Source: Streptomyces abyssomicinicus
GTDB taxonomy: Bacteria > Actinomycetota > Actinomycetes > Streptomycetales > Streptomycetaceae
DNA length: 64,000 bases
Direction of reading: 5' to 3'
NCBI RefSeq assembly: GCF_008974245.1
Contig: NZ_BBZI01000008.1
Span: forward strand, 186,001-250,000
A program made the position numbers and the translations under genes. The notes beneath the pieces are model-generated. The model had not been told where the DNA came from. It made no database searches and was given only the letters and a program-made list of their open reading frames with translations. Within the stretch, counting starts at the first letter, position 1, and each line of letters opens with the position of its first letter. Positions 1-8,193 of this stretch are shown in pieces.

Positions 1-1
1 G

Positions 2-92
2 GGCCCGGCCGCGGTGTCCGCGCGGCGCCCAGGGCCCGGCGGTGCCCGTGCGGCGCCGGGGGCCCGCGCCGCGGTGTCCGTGCGGCGCCGGG
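2..92. repeat. Three imperfect ~30-bp direct repeats
   Basis: Three diverged copies of a roughly 30-bp GC unit lie at about 2-32, 33-60 and 61-92. Each starts with GGCCCG and contains a GGTGyCCG-GCGGCGCC core. There is no coding signal in the first 143 bases. The copies lie downstream of the conservon P450 and just beyond its hairpin. Confidence 0.5.
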
Positions 93-150
93 GGTGAGGC
101 CGCGGGCCCCGGGCGCGGTACGGGCGCCGCGGCGCCCGCGGCCTCACCCC
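91..150 (-). terminator. Hairpin terminator of the conservon operon
   Basis: A perfect 17-bp inverted repeat (91-107 pairing with 134-150, 26-nt loop) overlaps the P450 stop codon at 144-146. There is no T-run, as is usual for intrinsic terminators in high-GC actinobacteria. It ends the cvnA-cvnE transcript. Confidence 0.7.
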
Positions 151-1406
151 ACGACCGGCGTGAAGTGCGCGGGGAGCGCGGTGAGGCCCCGCATCCAGAT
201 CGACGGCCGCCAGGTCAGCTCCTCCGGGTCCACCGCCAGCACCAGGTCGGGCAGCCGGTCCAGCAGCGTCTCCACCGCGGTGCGCGCCATGATGTCCGCC
301 AGCAGCGGAGCGGGATAGGGGCAGCGGTGCTCCCCGTTGCTGAAGGAGAGGTGGGCGGCGTTCTCCGCGCCCACGTGCCCCTCCGGCCAGATCTGCGGGT
401 CGCTGTTGGCCGCCGCGAGCCCCAGGACCAGGCAGTCGCCGGCCCTGATCTGCCGGCCGCCCAGCTGCACGTCCCCGACGGCCCATCGCCCGATGAAGTT
501 CTGCGTGGGCGTGTCCAGCCACAGCACCTCGTTGAGCGCCTCGCCCACGCTGAGCCTGCCGCCCGAGACGTTCACGGCGAAGCGTTCGTCGGTCAGCAGC
601 AGGCGCAGGGTGTTGCCGATCCAGTTGCCGGTCGGCTGCTGCGCGGCGGCGATCACCGAGATCAGGTCCTGGACGATCTCCTCGTCGGTCAGGCCCGCCG
701 GGTGGGCGAGCATGCGGGAGGTGACGTCCGGGCCCGGCGCGGCCCGCTTCTCGTCGACCAGCCGCCGCAGCCGGTCGGCCACCCGGGCGTACGCGGCCAC
801 CGGATCGTCGCCCTCCCCCGCGTCCAGGGAGATGCGCAGGTCGTCCACCAGCTGCCGGGTGTCCGTTCCCGAAGCGGGCATGCCGCACATCTGCACCACG
901 GCCCGCATCGGCAGGGCGTGCGCGTAGCCGGTCATCAGCTCGGCGCTGCCGCTCCCGGCGAACCGGGCGATCAGTTCGTCGGCGATCAGCCGGCAGTTGT
1001 GGGCGAGCTCGAACTGGTCGACGCCCTCCAGGGCCTCGGTGATCACTCCGGCGCGCCGGCGGTGCTCGTCGCCCTCGGTGAACAGCACCGAGGGCTGGTA
1101 CCCGACGAACGGCAGCAGCGGCCAGTCCTGCGGGATCCTCTCCCACTGGTTCCAGCGCCGCGAGTCGCGCGCGAACAACTCGTCGTGGTGGGTCACGTAG
1201 GTGAGTTCGGAGTAGCCCAGCACCAGCCAGGCGGGGATGCCGCCCTCCAGCAGCACCGGCGCGACGGAGCCGTGCTCCCGGCGCAGGGCGCGGTACAGCT
1301 GTGCCGGTGACTGCTGGTACTCCAGCCCCGCCAGCGGGACCGCTCCCGGGTGCGCCGGGCACCCGGGCGGCGCGTCGTGCGGGAGCGGGTGTCCGGTTGC
1401 GGTCAC
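144..1406 (-). CDS. cvnE: Conservon cytochrome P450 (CvnE, CYP157-like) without ExxR
   Basis: A cytochrome P450 of 420 aa, the fifth member of the conservon. The heme loop reads FSNGEHRC with the cysteine ligand at residue 362. The I-helix region reads AAAQQPTGN. In the K-helix the invariant ExxR is replaced by E293-V-L-W296, so the arginine is missing. Conservon P450s of the CYP157 family are reported to lack this motif, which supports the assignment. The GTG start overlaps the cvnD stop (GTGA), so the pair is probably translationally coupled. The long N-terminal extension of the open frame is out-of-frame cvnD sequence and was discarded. Substrate and redox partner are unknown. Confidence 0.9.
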   Translation of the reverse strand: MTATGHPLPHDAPPGCPAHPGAVPLAGLEYQQSPAQLYRALRREHGSVAPVLLEGGIPAWLVLGYSELTYVTHHDELFARDSRRWNQWERIPQDWPLLPFVGYQPSVLFTEGDEHRRRAGVITEALEGVDQFELAHNCRLIADELIARFAGSGSAELMTGYAHALPMRAVVQMCGMPASGTDTRQLVDDLRISLDAGEGDDPVAAYARVADRLRRLVDEKRAAPGPDVTSRMLAHPAGLTDEEIVQDLISVIAAAQQPTGNWIGNTLRLLLTDERFAVNVSGGRLSVGEALNEVLWLDTPTQNFIGRWAVGDVQLGGRQIRAGDCLVLGLAAANSDPQIWPEGHVGAENAAHLSFSNGEHRCPYPAPLLADIMARTAVETLLDRLPDLVLAVDPEELTWRPSIWMRGLTALPAHFTPVVG

Positions 1407-2020
1407 GGTGTCGCCTCCTGGGCCATGGCCATGTCGTAGAGGTGGTCCACGAGGGTGATCAGCACGTCCTTGGCCGACTGGCGGTCCCTCGCGTCGCACT
1501 CGACCATCGGCACGTGCGCCGGGAGGGCGAGCGCCTGGCGGATCTCCCCGAGGGAGTAGCGGACCCCGTCCTGCTCGAAGCGGTTGACCGCCACCACGAA
1601 CGGGGTCCGGTGGTGCTCGAGCCTGTCGATCGCGTACCAGCAGTCGTCCACCCGGCGGGTGTCCACCAGGACCACCGCGCCCAGCGTTCCCGCGAAGAGC
1701 CGGTCCCACAGGAACCAGAAGCGTTCCTGCCCGGGCGCTCCGAACAGGTACAGCACCATGCGGTCGTTGAGGCTGATCCGCCCGAAGTCGAAGGCGACCG
1801 TCGTCGTGCTCTTCCGCGACGCCGGATCGGGCTCGTCGATGCCGACGCCGGCCCGGGTCATCACCTCCTCGGTGTTCAGCGGCCGGATCTCGCTGACCGA
1901 GCGGACCAGGGTGGTCTTGCCGACGCCGAAGCCGCCCACGACGACGATCTTCAGCCCGGTCTCCGCCCGGTCCGTCAGCGGCAGGCGCAGGGAGGGCAGC
2001 TCAGATGTTGCGGAGCCCAT
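1403..2020 (-). CDS. cvnD: Conservon GTP-binding protein CvnD
   Basis: A small Ras/Rab-like ATP/GTP-binding protein of 205 aa. Walker A is GGFGVGKTT at residues 29-37. A DTRR segment follows the strand AVVLVD, and VAVNRFE resembles the NKxD guanine-recognition strand in this family. In conservons CvnD is thought to couple with CvnA-C in a membrane-associated complex likened to eukaryotic G-protein signalling. The start overlaps the last 20 nt of cvnC, and the stop overlaps the cvnE start by 4 nt, so the five genes form one operon. Confidence 0.92.
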   Translation of the reverse strand: MGSATSELPSLRLPLTDRAETGLKIVVVGGFGVGKTTLVRSVSEIRPLNTEEVMTRAGVGIDEPDPASRKSTTTVAFDFGRISLNDRMVLYLFGAPGQERFWFLWDRLFAGTLGAVVLVDTRRVDDCWYAIDRLEHHRTPFVVAVNRFEQDGVRYSLGEIRQALALPAHVPMVECDARDRQSAKDVLITLVDHLYDMAMAQEATP

Positions 2021-2357
2021 GAAGCACTTCCTTGAGCAGTTGCGAATCGGGCAGGCCGGCGAGGGACGGCGCCGCCCGTGGATGGCGGGCCGTGACGCGG
2101 CCGGCGTCCAGCAGGTCGGCGAGGAGGATGCGCACCACCGTGATCGGCAGGCGCAGTTCCGCGGCGACCTCGACGACGGCTGTGGGGTGACGGCACAGCT
2201 CCAGGATCCGGGCGTGCTCCGACTGCATGCCCGCCGTCGGCTCGCACTCGCTCACGAGCAGGGTGACGAGGTCCAGGGACTCGCCGGCCCGGTGGCGTCC
2301 CCCGGTCACCGTGTAGAGCCGGTCGGGGTCGCCCGTGTCCACGGGTCTGCGCCTCAT
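2001..2357 (-). CDS. cvnC: Conservon DUF742 protein CvnC
   Basis: A 118-aa DUF742 protein. The N-terminal half carries the typical DPDRLYTVTGGR segment. A winged-helix-like stretch (residues ~45-95, ending LLADLLDAGRVTAR) follows, then the C-terminal signature LLKEVLHGLRNI. DUF742 proteins are the third conservon component and are thought to bind CvnD or CvnA. ATG at 2357 overlaps the cvnB stop (ATGA), which fixes the start. The longer open frame upstream is a shadow of cvnB. Confidence 0.9.
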   Translation of the reverse strand: MRRRPVDTGDPDRLYTVTGGRHRAGESLDLVTLLVSECEPTAGMQSEHARILELCRHPTAVVEVAAELRLPITVVRILLADLLDAGRVTARHPRAAPSLAGLPDSQLLKEVLHGLRNI

Positions 2358-2809
2358 GAGGTGCCGTCCCCGGCCGGATCCCGTGGCTCGGCCCGCAGGT
2401 GCTCGCCGATCTGCTCGACCAGTTCCGTCATCTGGTGGCCCACCACGCCCGGGTCCGCGTCCTCGTCGGCGAGGACCGCCAGGTGCGCGCCCTCCCCGGC
2501 CTCCACGACGAACAGCAGACCACCGTGGAACTCGGTCATCGAGTGCCGCACGCCGCCGGTGCCGTCCCCGAACTCCACCGACGCTCCCTGGGCGAGGGCC
2601 TGGATGCCGGAACAGATGGCGGCGAGCTGGTCGGCCTGGTCGAAGGAGAGGTTCTCGCTCCAGCACAGCTTCAGTCCGTCCCTGGACAGGACCAGTGCGT
2701 GCCGGGTGCCGGTGGTGCGCTCCAGCAGGTTGTTCAGGAGCCAGCTGAGGCTGTTGTCGGTGGTCTGCATGCGGGTGTCGGGGCGGTGGTGCCGGGTGCG
2801 CCGGTCCAC
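2354..2809 (-). CDS. cvnB: Conservon roadblock/LC7 protein CvnB
   Basis: A roadblock/LC7-domain protein of 151 aa, the second conservon component. The core begins LSWLLNNLLERTTGTRHAL and continues through SRDGLKL and FVVEAGEGAHLAVLAD, the usual MglB-like fold. Roadblock proteins act as dimeric scaffolds or GTPase regulators, so CvnB probably modulates CvnD. It lies 72 nt after cvnA. The start may be ATG 2809 or the internal ATG at residue 14, which is closer to the usual family start. Confidence 0.88.
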   Translation of the reverse strand: MDRRTRHHRPDTRMQTTDNSLSWLLNNLLERTTGTRHALVLSRDGLKLCWSENLSFDQADQLAAICSGIQALAQGASVEFGDGTGGVRHSMTEFHGGLLFVVEAGEGAHLAVLADEDADPGVVGHQMTELVEQIGEHLRAEPRDPAGDGTS

Positions 2810-2881
2810 CGCCCCGGTCCTCCAATCTCACGGGGTCGAACAGGACGGCGCCGTCGTCCTGTTGGGGGGAAAGGCGTCGCG

Positions 2882-4792
2882 CTACGGGGCGACGGGGGGT
2901 TCGGTGCCGGCCGGTCCGGGGCCGGCGGTCTCGTCGGCCGTCCCGTCGGCGGTGTCACCGCCGGACCGGCGCGCGCGGTGGAACGCCCCGAACCGGGCGC
3001 CCGCGTCGCTCCCGGACCTCCGGCCGGAAGGGGTGCCGTCGGCCGGCCCGGCCGACCTGCGGCGTTCCCGCTCCCGCTCGGCGTCGGCCATGGTCCGGCC
3101 GGGGGCCCGGACGGGCAGCCCGTTGGGTGTGCCGGCGGCGTCCGGCCGGCGTCCGCGCTGCTCGGGCACCCGCGCGGTCAGCTCCCGCTCCGGACCGGCC
3201 GCGCGCCCCCGCGCGGCCTCCGGGGCGGGCTGCTGCGCCGGCCGGACGGGGAGCCGCTCGGCGGTCCCGGTACGCCGCGACGGTCCGGACCGTCCGTGCT
3301 CCACCGCGCCGGCGTCCCGCCCGAGTTCCTGGGTCGTGGTGTCCCGCGTGGTGGTGTCCCGGGTGGTGGTGTCCCGGGTCGTGACGTCCCCGCCGACGGG
3401 CAGGGCCGCGGTGGGCGCGACGGCCGGGACGGCGGGGCGGTCGTGCGTGACGGGTTCGCGCCGCTGCGCCAGCAGGTGGAGGGGCAGCAGGACGACGACT
3501 CCGGTGCCGCCGCGGGAAGACGGCCGGTAGTTGACGCTGATGCCGTGCTTCACGGCGAGGCGGCCCACGACGGCCAGGCCGACACGGGTGCCCTGGAGCG
3601 AGGCGAGGTCCGTGACGCGTCCCTCCACGGCCTCCTCCGCGCGGCGCATCGCGGCCGCGGCCATCCTCAGCCCGCTGTCCTCGACGGTGACGACGATCCC
3701 GGCGCTGTGGTGTTCGGCGTAGACGTGCACCTCGTCGATGGGCGGGGAGAAGTTCGCGGCGTTGTCCATCAGCTCGGCGAGCAGGTGCATCACGCCCTCG
3801 GCCGCGTGGCCGGAGATCGCCGCGGTGGTGGAGCAGTGCAGACGCACCCGCCGGTAGGCGGCGATACGGCCGACCGCGCCGCGCAGGATGCTCTCCATGA
3901 TGATGGGCTTGTTCCACGCGCGGCTGGACCTGCCGCCCATGAGCAGCGCCAGCCGGTCGGTCATCAGGCCCAGCTGCGAGGTGCTGTGGTCCAGCTTCAG
4001 CAGGTCGCCGAAGACCTCCTCGCCGTGGCGTTCCTGCATCTCCCGCAGGTCCGCCAGCATCCGGACGGCCTTGGCCTGGACGCGGCCGAGTGCCTTCGCC
4101 GAGGCCGCCTGTGCAGCGGCGGCGCGGCGTTCGCCGACCGCGAGCGCGCGGATGGACGTCTCGGCCGTGGCCCGCACCACGGGGTGCGCCGGCAGTTCGA
4201 CGCCGGCCAGCACCGTGTCGGCCGACCGCCCCTCGCGCAGTGCGGTCACCGCGGCCGGCAGCGTCTCCTTCTCCAGCCTGTCCAGGTCGGCCAGCACCCC
4301 GTCCAGTGCGGACCGGGTCTCCTGGTACCTGGCCTCCACGTGGGCGGCGTGCTGGGCGCTCCGGCCGACCGCGACGGCCACCGCGTGGGCGAGGCGGCGG
4401 GTGTGCGGGTCGGGCCAGGCCCGGGGATCGTTCAGGTCGACGGCGGCGTTCGGGTCGTCGGTGAGGGCCGGCAGCGTCACCAGGAGCAGGTGGGAGACCT
4501 GCGCGGTGAGCAGCTCGGCCTGTGCCCGGGCCCGGGCGCTCTCCGCCTGCGCCTCGGCCACCGCCTTCGCGGCCCGTGAGGCGAGCCGGCGGCCGACGAG
4601 GACCGTGAGGCCCAGGACCACCCAGGCCGCACCCCCCACGGCCAGGGTCCACGGTAAGGCGTCGCCCGGAGCGACGACCGCCGTCGCCGCGACGGCCGCG
4701 GCGGTCACCCCGAGCAGCGCCGAGCAGGCGGCCGAGGACGGGAGGAAGGCCTTGCCCCGGTCTTGCTGGCCGGGTGGAACAGGCACTGACAT
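2882..4792 (-). CDS. cvnA: Conservon sensor-kinase-like ATPase CvnA
   Basis: A 636-aa membrane protein. Two hydrophobic helices (about residues 21-40 and 48-68) are followed by a long helical region, a KLDHSTSQ motif around H269 and a GHKL ATPase domain with N-box ELMDNAANFSPP near 340-350. The C-terminal 200 residues are Arg/Pro/Gly-rich and look disordered. They include a DTTTR repeat encoded by 15-bp direct repeats at about 3331-3388. CvnA is the membrane platform of conservons; unlike two-component systems, no response regulator is adjacent. It is the first gene of the operon. Confidence 0.92.
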   Translation of the reverse strand: MSVPVPPGQQDRGKAFLPSSAACSALLGVTAAAVAATAVVAPGDALPWTLAVGGAAWVVLGLTVLVGRRLASRAAKAVAEAQAESARARAQAELLTAQVSHLLLVTLPALTDDPNAAVDLNDPRAWPDPHTRRLAHAVAVAVGRSAQHAAHVEARYQETRSALDGVLADLDRLEKETLPAAVTALREGRSADTVLAGVELPAHPVVRATAETSIRALAVGERRAAAAQAASAKALGRVQAKAVRMLADLREMQERHGEEVFGDLLKLDHSTSQLGLMTDRLALLMGGRSSRAWNKPIIMESILRGAVGRIAAYRRVRLHCSTTAAISGHAAEGVMHLLAELMDNAANFSPPIDEVHVYAEHHSAGIVVTVEDSGLRMAAAAMRRAEEAVEGRVTDLASLQGTRVGLAVVGRLAVKHGISVNYRPSSRGGTGVVVLLPLHLLAQRREPVTHDRPAVPAVAPTAALPVGGDVTTRDTTTRDTTTRDTTTQELGRDAGAVEHGRSGPSRRTGTAERLPVRPAQQPAPEAARGRAAGPERELTARVPEQRGRRPDAAGTPNGLPVRAPGRTMADAERERERRRSAGPADGTPSGRRSGSDAGARFGAFHRARRSGGDTADGTADETAGPGPAGTEPPVAP

Positions 4793-5229
4793 CAGACGGG
4801 TCCCTCGGTCAGGGGGATCTGGCGGTGAGCGGGGCGGCCGCTGCTCGACGGCATCGAGGCCGCTGCGCGAGAGGAACGGAGTGTTTCGGCCGCACGAGCG
4901 TCATGCTAGCCATCCCTCACGGCGCGTTGATCCGCTCGACGGAACTGATCGCGCGGATCGGGAGTTCGTCGCGATGTCACCGGAAACGCGCGGCCCCGTG
5001 GTACATGCGGACCGAGCAGCGCGCCCCGCCCGGACACGCACGGGAATGGGGCACAACGCAAGATGACGGATAGTCAATTCTTGTACTACACAAGCCAGTT
5101 GACGGCGGGTGAGTGTCGCCTGCACCGAATCCGGTCGACTTTCGGCCAAGTTACGGGACCGCACGGCCTGAACGCCCCGCCCGGGACGGCGCTGGAGGCG
5201 GGCACGGGGCCGGGGGACAGGGCGGAGGA

Positions 5230-5290
5230 ACGGAAACGGGAAACGGGGAACGGGAAACAGGGAACGGGAAACAGGGAACGGGGAACGGGG
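5230..5290. repeat. Heptanucleotide tandem array (ACGGGAA variants)
   Basis: About 8.7 copies of a 7-nt unit occupy 61 bp. The unit alternates between ACGGGAA, ACGGGGA and ACAGGGA. One strand is purine-rich throughout. The array is not in a gene. Confidence 0.85.
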
Positions 5291-5468
5291 CCAGGTACTC
5301 AGATCGGGAATGAGTATCCGAGCGGATGTCCCGGGCGGGCCGCTCCGGCAGAGTCGTGGCACGGGGGAGCGGGGCACCGCGCCACCGGTACCGCCGGCAC
5401 GGGGCTGCGGAACCGGTGCGCGTGCCCGCCCCGCGGGACGCGAGGCGCGCGAGGAACGCGAGGCTCGG

Positions 5469-5485
5469 CCCCGCCCGCGGCGGGG
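5469..5485 (-). terminator. Short hairpin after the TetR gene
   Basis: CCCCGCC (5469-5475) pairs with GGCGGGG (5479-5485) around a 3-nt loop, immediately after the TetR stop codon at 5486-5488. It probably terminates the ABC-YhgE-TetR transcript. Confidence 0.5.
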
Positions 5486-6112
5486 TCAGCGGCGCCCGGC
5501 CACCCGCCCCTGGAGCAGCAGCGAGAGCGCCCCGTGCACGTCGTCCAGCGACCGCTCCGGCTGGAACGACAGCCAGTCCAGCGCCGCCACCAGCACCATG
5601 CCCACCAGTGCGGCGGCCGTCAGCGAGACGTCGATCTCGTCGCTGAACTCCCCGGCCTCGACGCCGTCCCGCAGCACTCCCTCGACGACCGCGACGGCCT
5701 CCTGGCGGACCACCATCAGGGTTTCCTGCCAGGCCCGGTTGGTCCGCCACAGCTCGGCCACGTAGAGCTGGGTGAAGGCCGGGTAGCGGTGGATGAAGAC
5801 CAGGCCGGCCCGGATCATCGCGTCCAGCGCGTCCACCCGGCTGCCGCCGCGTCGCGCGGTCACCTCGGCGGCCTCGCGCAGCGAGGCCGTGAGGAGTCCG
5901 ACGCCGTGCCGCAGCAGCTCCTCGAAGAGCACGGACTTGCTCGCGAAGTTGTAGTAGACGGTGCCCTTGGCGACCCCGGCCCGCTCGGCGATCTCGTCCA
6001 CCGTGGTGGCGGAGAAACCCTGCTCGGCGATGAGGGTCACGGCCGCCTCGTAGAGCTTCTGCTTGGTGGCGGCGCGGCGGCCGGTGCTGCTCTTCATGCC
6101 GTCGATTGTCAC
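5486..6112 (-). CDS. TetR-family repressor of the ABC/YhgE operon
   Basis: A TetR/AcrR-type regulator of 208 aa. The N-terminal helix-turn-helix includes ATTVDEIAERAGVAKGTVYY, the family hallmark, followed by an all-helical ligand-binding domain. GTG 6112 overlaps the stop of the upstream membrane-protein gene (GTGA) and has a strong GGAGGTGA ribosome site 7 nt before it. It is preferred over ATG 6097. The gene is the last of three in its operon. The perfect palindrome at the operon promoter (9485-9512) is its likely operator, which would give autorepression released by a ligand of the transport system. Confidence 0.9.
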   Translation of the reverse strand: MTIDGMKSSTGRRAATKQKLYEAAVTLIAEQGFSATTVDEIAERAGVAKGTVYYNFASKSVLFEELLRHGVGLLTASLREAAEVTARRGGSRVDALDAMIRAGLVFIHRYPAFTQLYVAELWRTNRAWQETLMVVRQEAVAVVEGVLRDGVEAGEFSDEIDVSLTAAALVGMVLVAALDWLSFQPERSLDDVHGALSLLLQGRVAGRR

Positions 6113-8193
6113 AGACTCACCTCCGGTCGCAGCCGGTCGAAGGTCCATACCTGCTTGCGCCGGGCCGCCACCGTGGTCAGCGCCAGGGCCCCCGCGGTGT
6201 AGGCGAGGAGGACGGCGCAGGCCTGGACGACCGGGGCCGTGTCGCCTCCGGTGATCAGCCGTCGCAGCGCCTCCACCACATGGCTCATCGGCAGGTACGG
6301 GTGGATCGCGGCGAAGAAGCGGGGGCTGGTCTCCACCGGGTAGGTGCCGCCCGCGGAGGTCAGCTGGAGCATCAGCAGGGCGAGCACCAGGATCCGCCCG
6401 GCCGCGCCGAAGCGGGCGTTGAGCCACTGGACGATCGACGTGAAGCAGAGCGTGACGAGGAGCAGGAAGCCGACGGTGGCGGCGGCCCGCACCATCCGCA
6501 GCCCGATCCCCCAGTGCAGGACCGACATCAGCGCGGCCACCTGGAGCACGCCGAGCGAGGCCACCGGCAGCCAGCCGGCCACCGCGATCCGCCAGGCGGG
6601 CGCCCCGGCGGCCAGGGCACGGCGGTTGAGGGGCTGGATCAGCATGTAGGCGACCATCGCGCCGACCCAGAGGGCGAGCGGGATGAAGTACGGCGCGAAG
6701 GCGGTGCCGTAGTTGGCGGCCTCGTGCAGCGGGGAGCCGGCGAGCCGGACCGGGTCGGCCATCACGTCGGTGCGCCGGTCGCGTTCGGCCTTGTCGAGGT
6801 CGGGGATCTTCGCGGCGCCGTCGTGGAGGCCGCCGGCGAGTTCGCCGGAGCCGTCGACCAGCCGGTAGATGCCGCCGTCGAGGTCGTCGGCGCCGGTCTT
6901 GAGGGCGTCGACGCCGTCGTCCAGGTCACCGGCTCCCGTCCTGGCGGCGCCGAGGCCGGTGCGGAGCTCCTCGGCGCCGGCCGCGACCGCCGCCGCGCCG
7001 CGGTTCAGCTCGTTGATCCGCTCCACGGCGTCACCGAGGTCCTCGGAGAGGCGCGGGGCGCGTTCGGCGAGCGCGTCCGCCTGCTTCTCCAGGGCGGCCA
7101 GGTTCTCGTCGAGCCCGGACAGGTCGCCGTTCTGGTCGCCGATCAGCGTCTCGACGTCGGCGGCGACCGCGGCCACGTCGGCGGCGGCGTCCTTGGCCTT
7201 CTCCAGGTCGGGGCAGGCGGGGTCGGGCAGCGGGGACGTCTCGCAGCGGGTGCGGTGGATCCGGGTCAGCGCCTCGGAGGCGGTGGCGGAGGCGCGGGCG
7301 GCCTCCGGGGCGGTCTCCGCGAGGGTGCCGAGGTTGCCGCGGACCGCGGCGGCGGAGTCGGCCACCAGGCGGGCGGTGTCGGCGATGGTCTGCTCGTTCT
7401 TCTCCAGGAACGGGCGGACGGTGTCCGCGACGCCGTTGACGGTGCCGGCCAGTTCGTCGGTGCCGTCGGCCACCTGGCGGGAGCCGGTGGCGAGGTCGAC
7501 CGCGCCGGTGTGGAGCCGGCGCAGGCCCTTGAGCAGGTCCTCGCTGCCGGTCTGGGCGTCGCCGAGGCCGCCGGCCAGGTCCTCGGAGCCCTTCTTCGCC
7601 TTCTCGATGCCGCCCGCCAGGTCGTCGGCGCCGGTGGCGGCCTTCTCGGTGGCGTCGTGGAGGCCGGAGAAGGAGACGAAGATGCGGTCGAGGAAGGTGC
7701 GGGTCGCCTTGTCGGCGGCGGCGGTGCGGACCTCGGAGAAGACGGTGCGGGACATCTGGCCGACGATGTAGTTGTTGGCGTCGTCGGTCGTGACCTCCAG
7801 CGCCCCGGCCCGGGGGTCGTCGCCACCTCCGGAGGCGATGCGCTCGCTGAAGTCGGCGGGGACGGTGAGCGACAGGTAGAACTCTCCGCTCTCCACGCCC
7901 GCGCGGGCCTCCTGCGGGCCGACCTCGCGCCAGTCGAACACGCCGCTCTCGTGCAGCCCTTCGGCGATGTCGTCGCCCGCCGTCAGCCGCTCACCGTCGG
8001 CGGTGGCACCGCGGTCCTGGTTGACCAGGGCCACGGGGACGCGGCCGAGGTTCCCGTAGGGGTCCCAGAAGGACCACAGGTACAGCGCGCCGTACAGCAG
8101 CGGCAGCAGCACCATGGAGACCAGTGCGGCCCGGGTCAGCCGGCTCCGGCCGAATCGCCGCAGCTCAAGCGCGGCCAGTCGCGGCGTGCGCAT
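6109..8193 (-). CDS. YhgE/Pip-type ABC-2-like membrane protein
   Basis: A 694-aa membrane protein of the YhgE/Pip family. One transmembrane helix lies near the N terminus (ALVSMVLLPLLYGALYLWSF). A ~450-residue extracellular region rich in coiled-coil heptads with repeated DLAGGL/ELAGGL motifs follows, then about five C-terminal membrane helices of ABC-2 type. ATG 8193 has GAGGAGG six bases upstream; the longer frame is Pro-rich shadow sequence. It overlaps the ATPase gene by 29 nt and the TetR gene by 4 nt. The family resembles phage-infection protein and type VII-associated EsaA in topology. Its substrate is unknown. Confidence 0.85.
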   Translation of the reverse strand: MRTPRLAALELRRFGRSRLTRAALVSMVLLPLLYGALYLWSFWDPYGNLGRVPVALVNQDRGATADGERLTAGDDIAEGLHESGVFDWREVGPQEARAGVESGEFYLSLTVPADFSERIASGGGDDPRAGALEVTTDDANNYIVGQMSRTVFSEVRTAAADKATRTFLDRIFVSFSGLHDATEKAATGADDLAGGIEKAKKGSEDLAGGLGDAQTGSEDLLKGLRRLHTGAVDLATGSRQVADGTDELAGTVNGVADTVRPFLEKNEQTIADTARLVADSAAAVRGNLGTLAETAPEAARASATASEALTRIHRTRCETSPLPDPACPDLEKAKDAAADVAAVAADVETLIGDQNGDLSGLDENLAALEKQADALAERAPRLSEDLGDAVERINELNRGAAAVAAGAEELRTGLGAARTGAGDLDDGVDALKTGADDLDGGIYRLVDGSGELAGGLHDGAAKIPDLDKAERDRRTDVMADPVRLAGSPLHEAANYGTAFAPYFIPLALWVGAMVAYMLIQPLNRRALAAGAPAWRIAVAGWLPVASLGVLQVAALMSVLHWGIGLRMVRAAATVGFLLLVTLCFTSIVQWLNARFGAAGRILVLALLMLQLTSAGGTYPVETSPRFFAAIHPYLPMSHVVEALRRLITGGDTAPVVQACAVLLAYTAGALALTTVAARRKQVWTFDRLRPEVSL

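Larger units (their letters stand above)
4793..5485. other. Intergenic region upstream of cvnA
   Basis: No credible gene lies in these ~690 bases. They hold the cvnA promoter region, which is relatively AT-rich around 5060-5160, and an inverted repeat CTTGT-N5-ACAAG near 5081-5095. They also contain the heptanucleotide array at 5230-5290 and an inverted repeat GGTACTCA-N9-TGAGTATC at 5294-5318. Reading frames here lack actinobacterial codon bias. Confidence 0.6.

Noticed and set aside
42..1310. Long plus-strand open frames opposite the P450 gene
   Set aside because: Arg/Pro/Gly-rich translations without motifs; they mirror the GC3 bias of the real minus-strand gene. The same reasoning removed most other long frames in the window.
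5294..5318. Inverted repeat GGTACTCA-N9-TGAGTATC considered as a MacR-type site
   Set aside because: The MacR consensus I remember is TGAGTAC-N2-GTACTCA; here the arms are in the opposite order with a 9-nt spacer, and no MacR-type target gene is adjacent.
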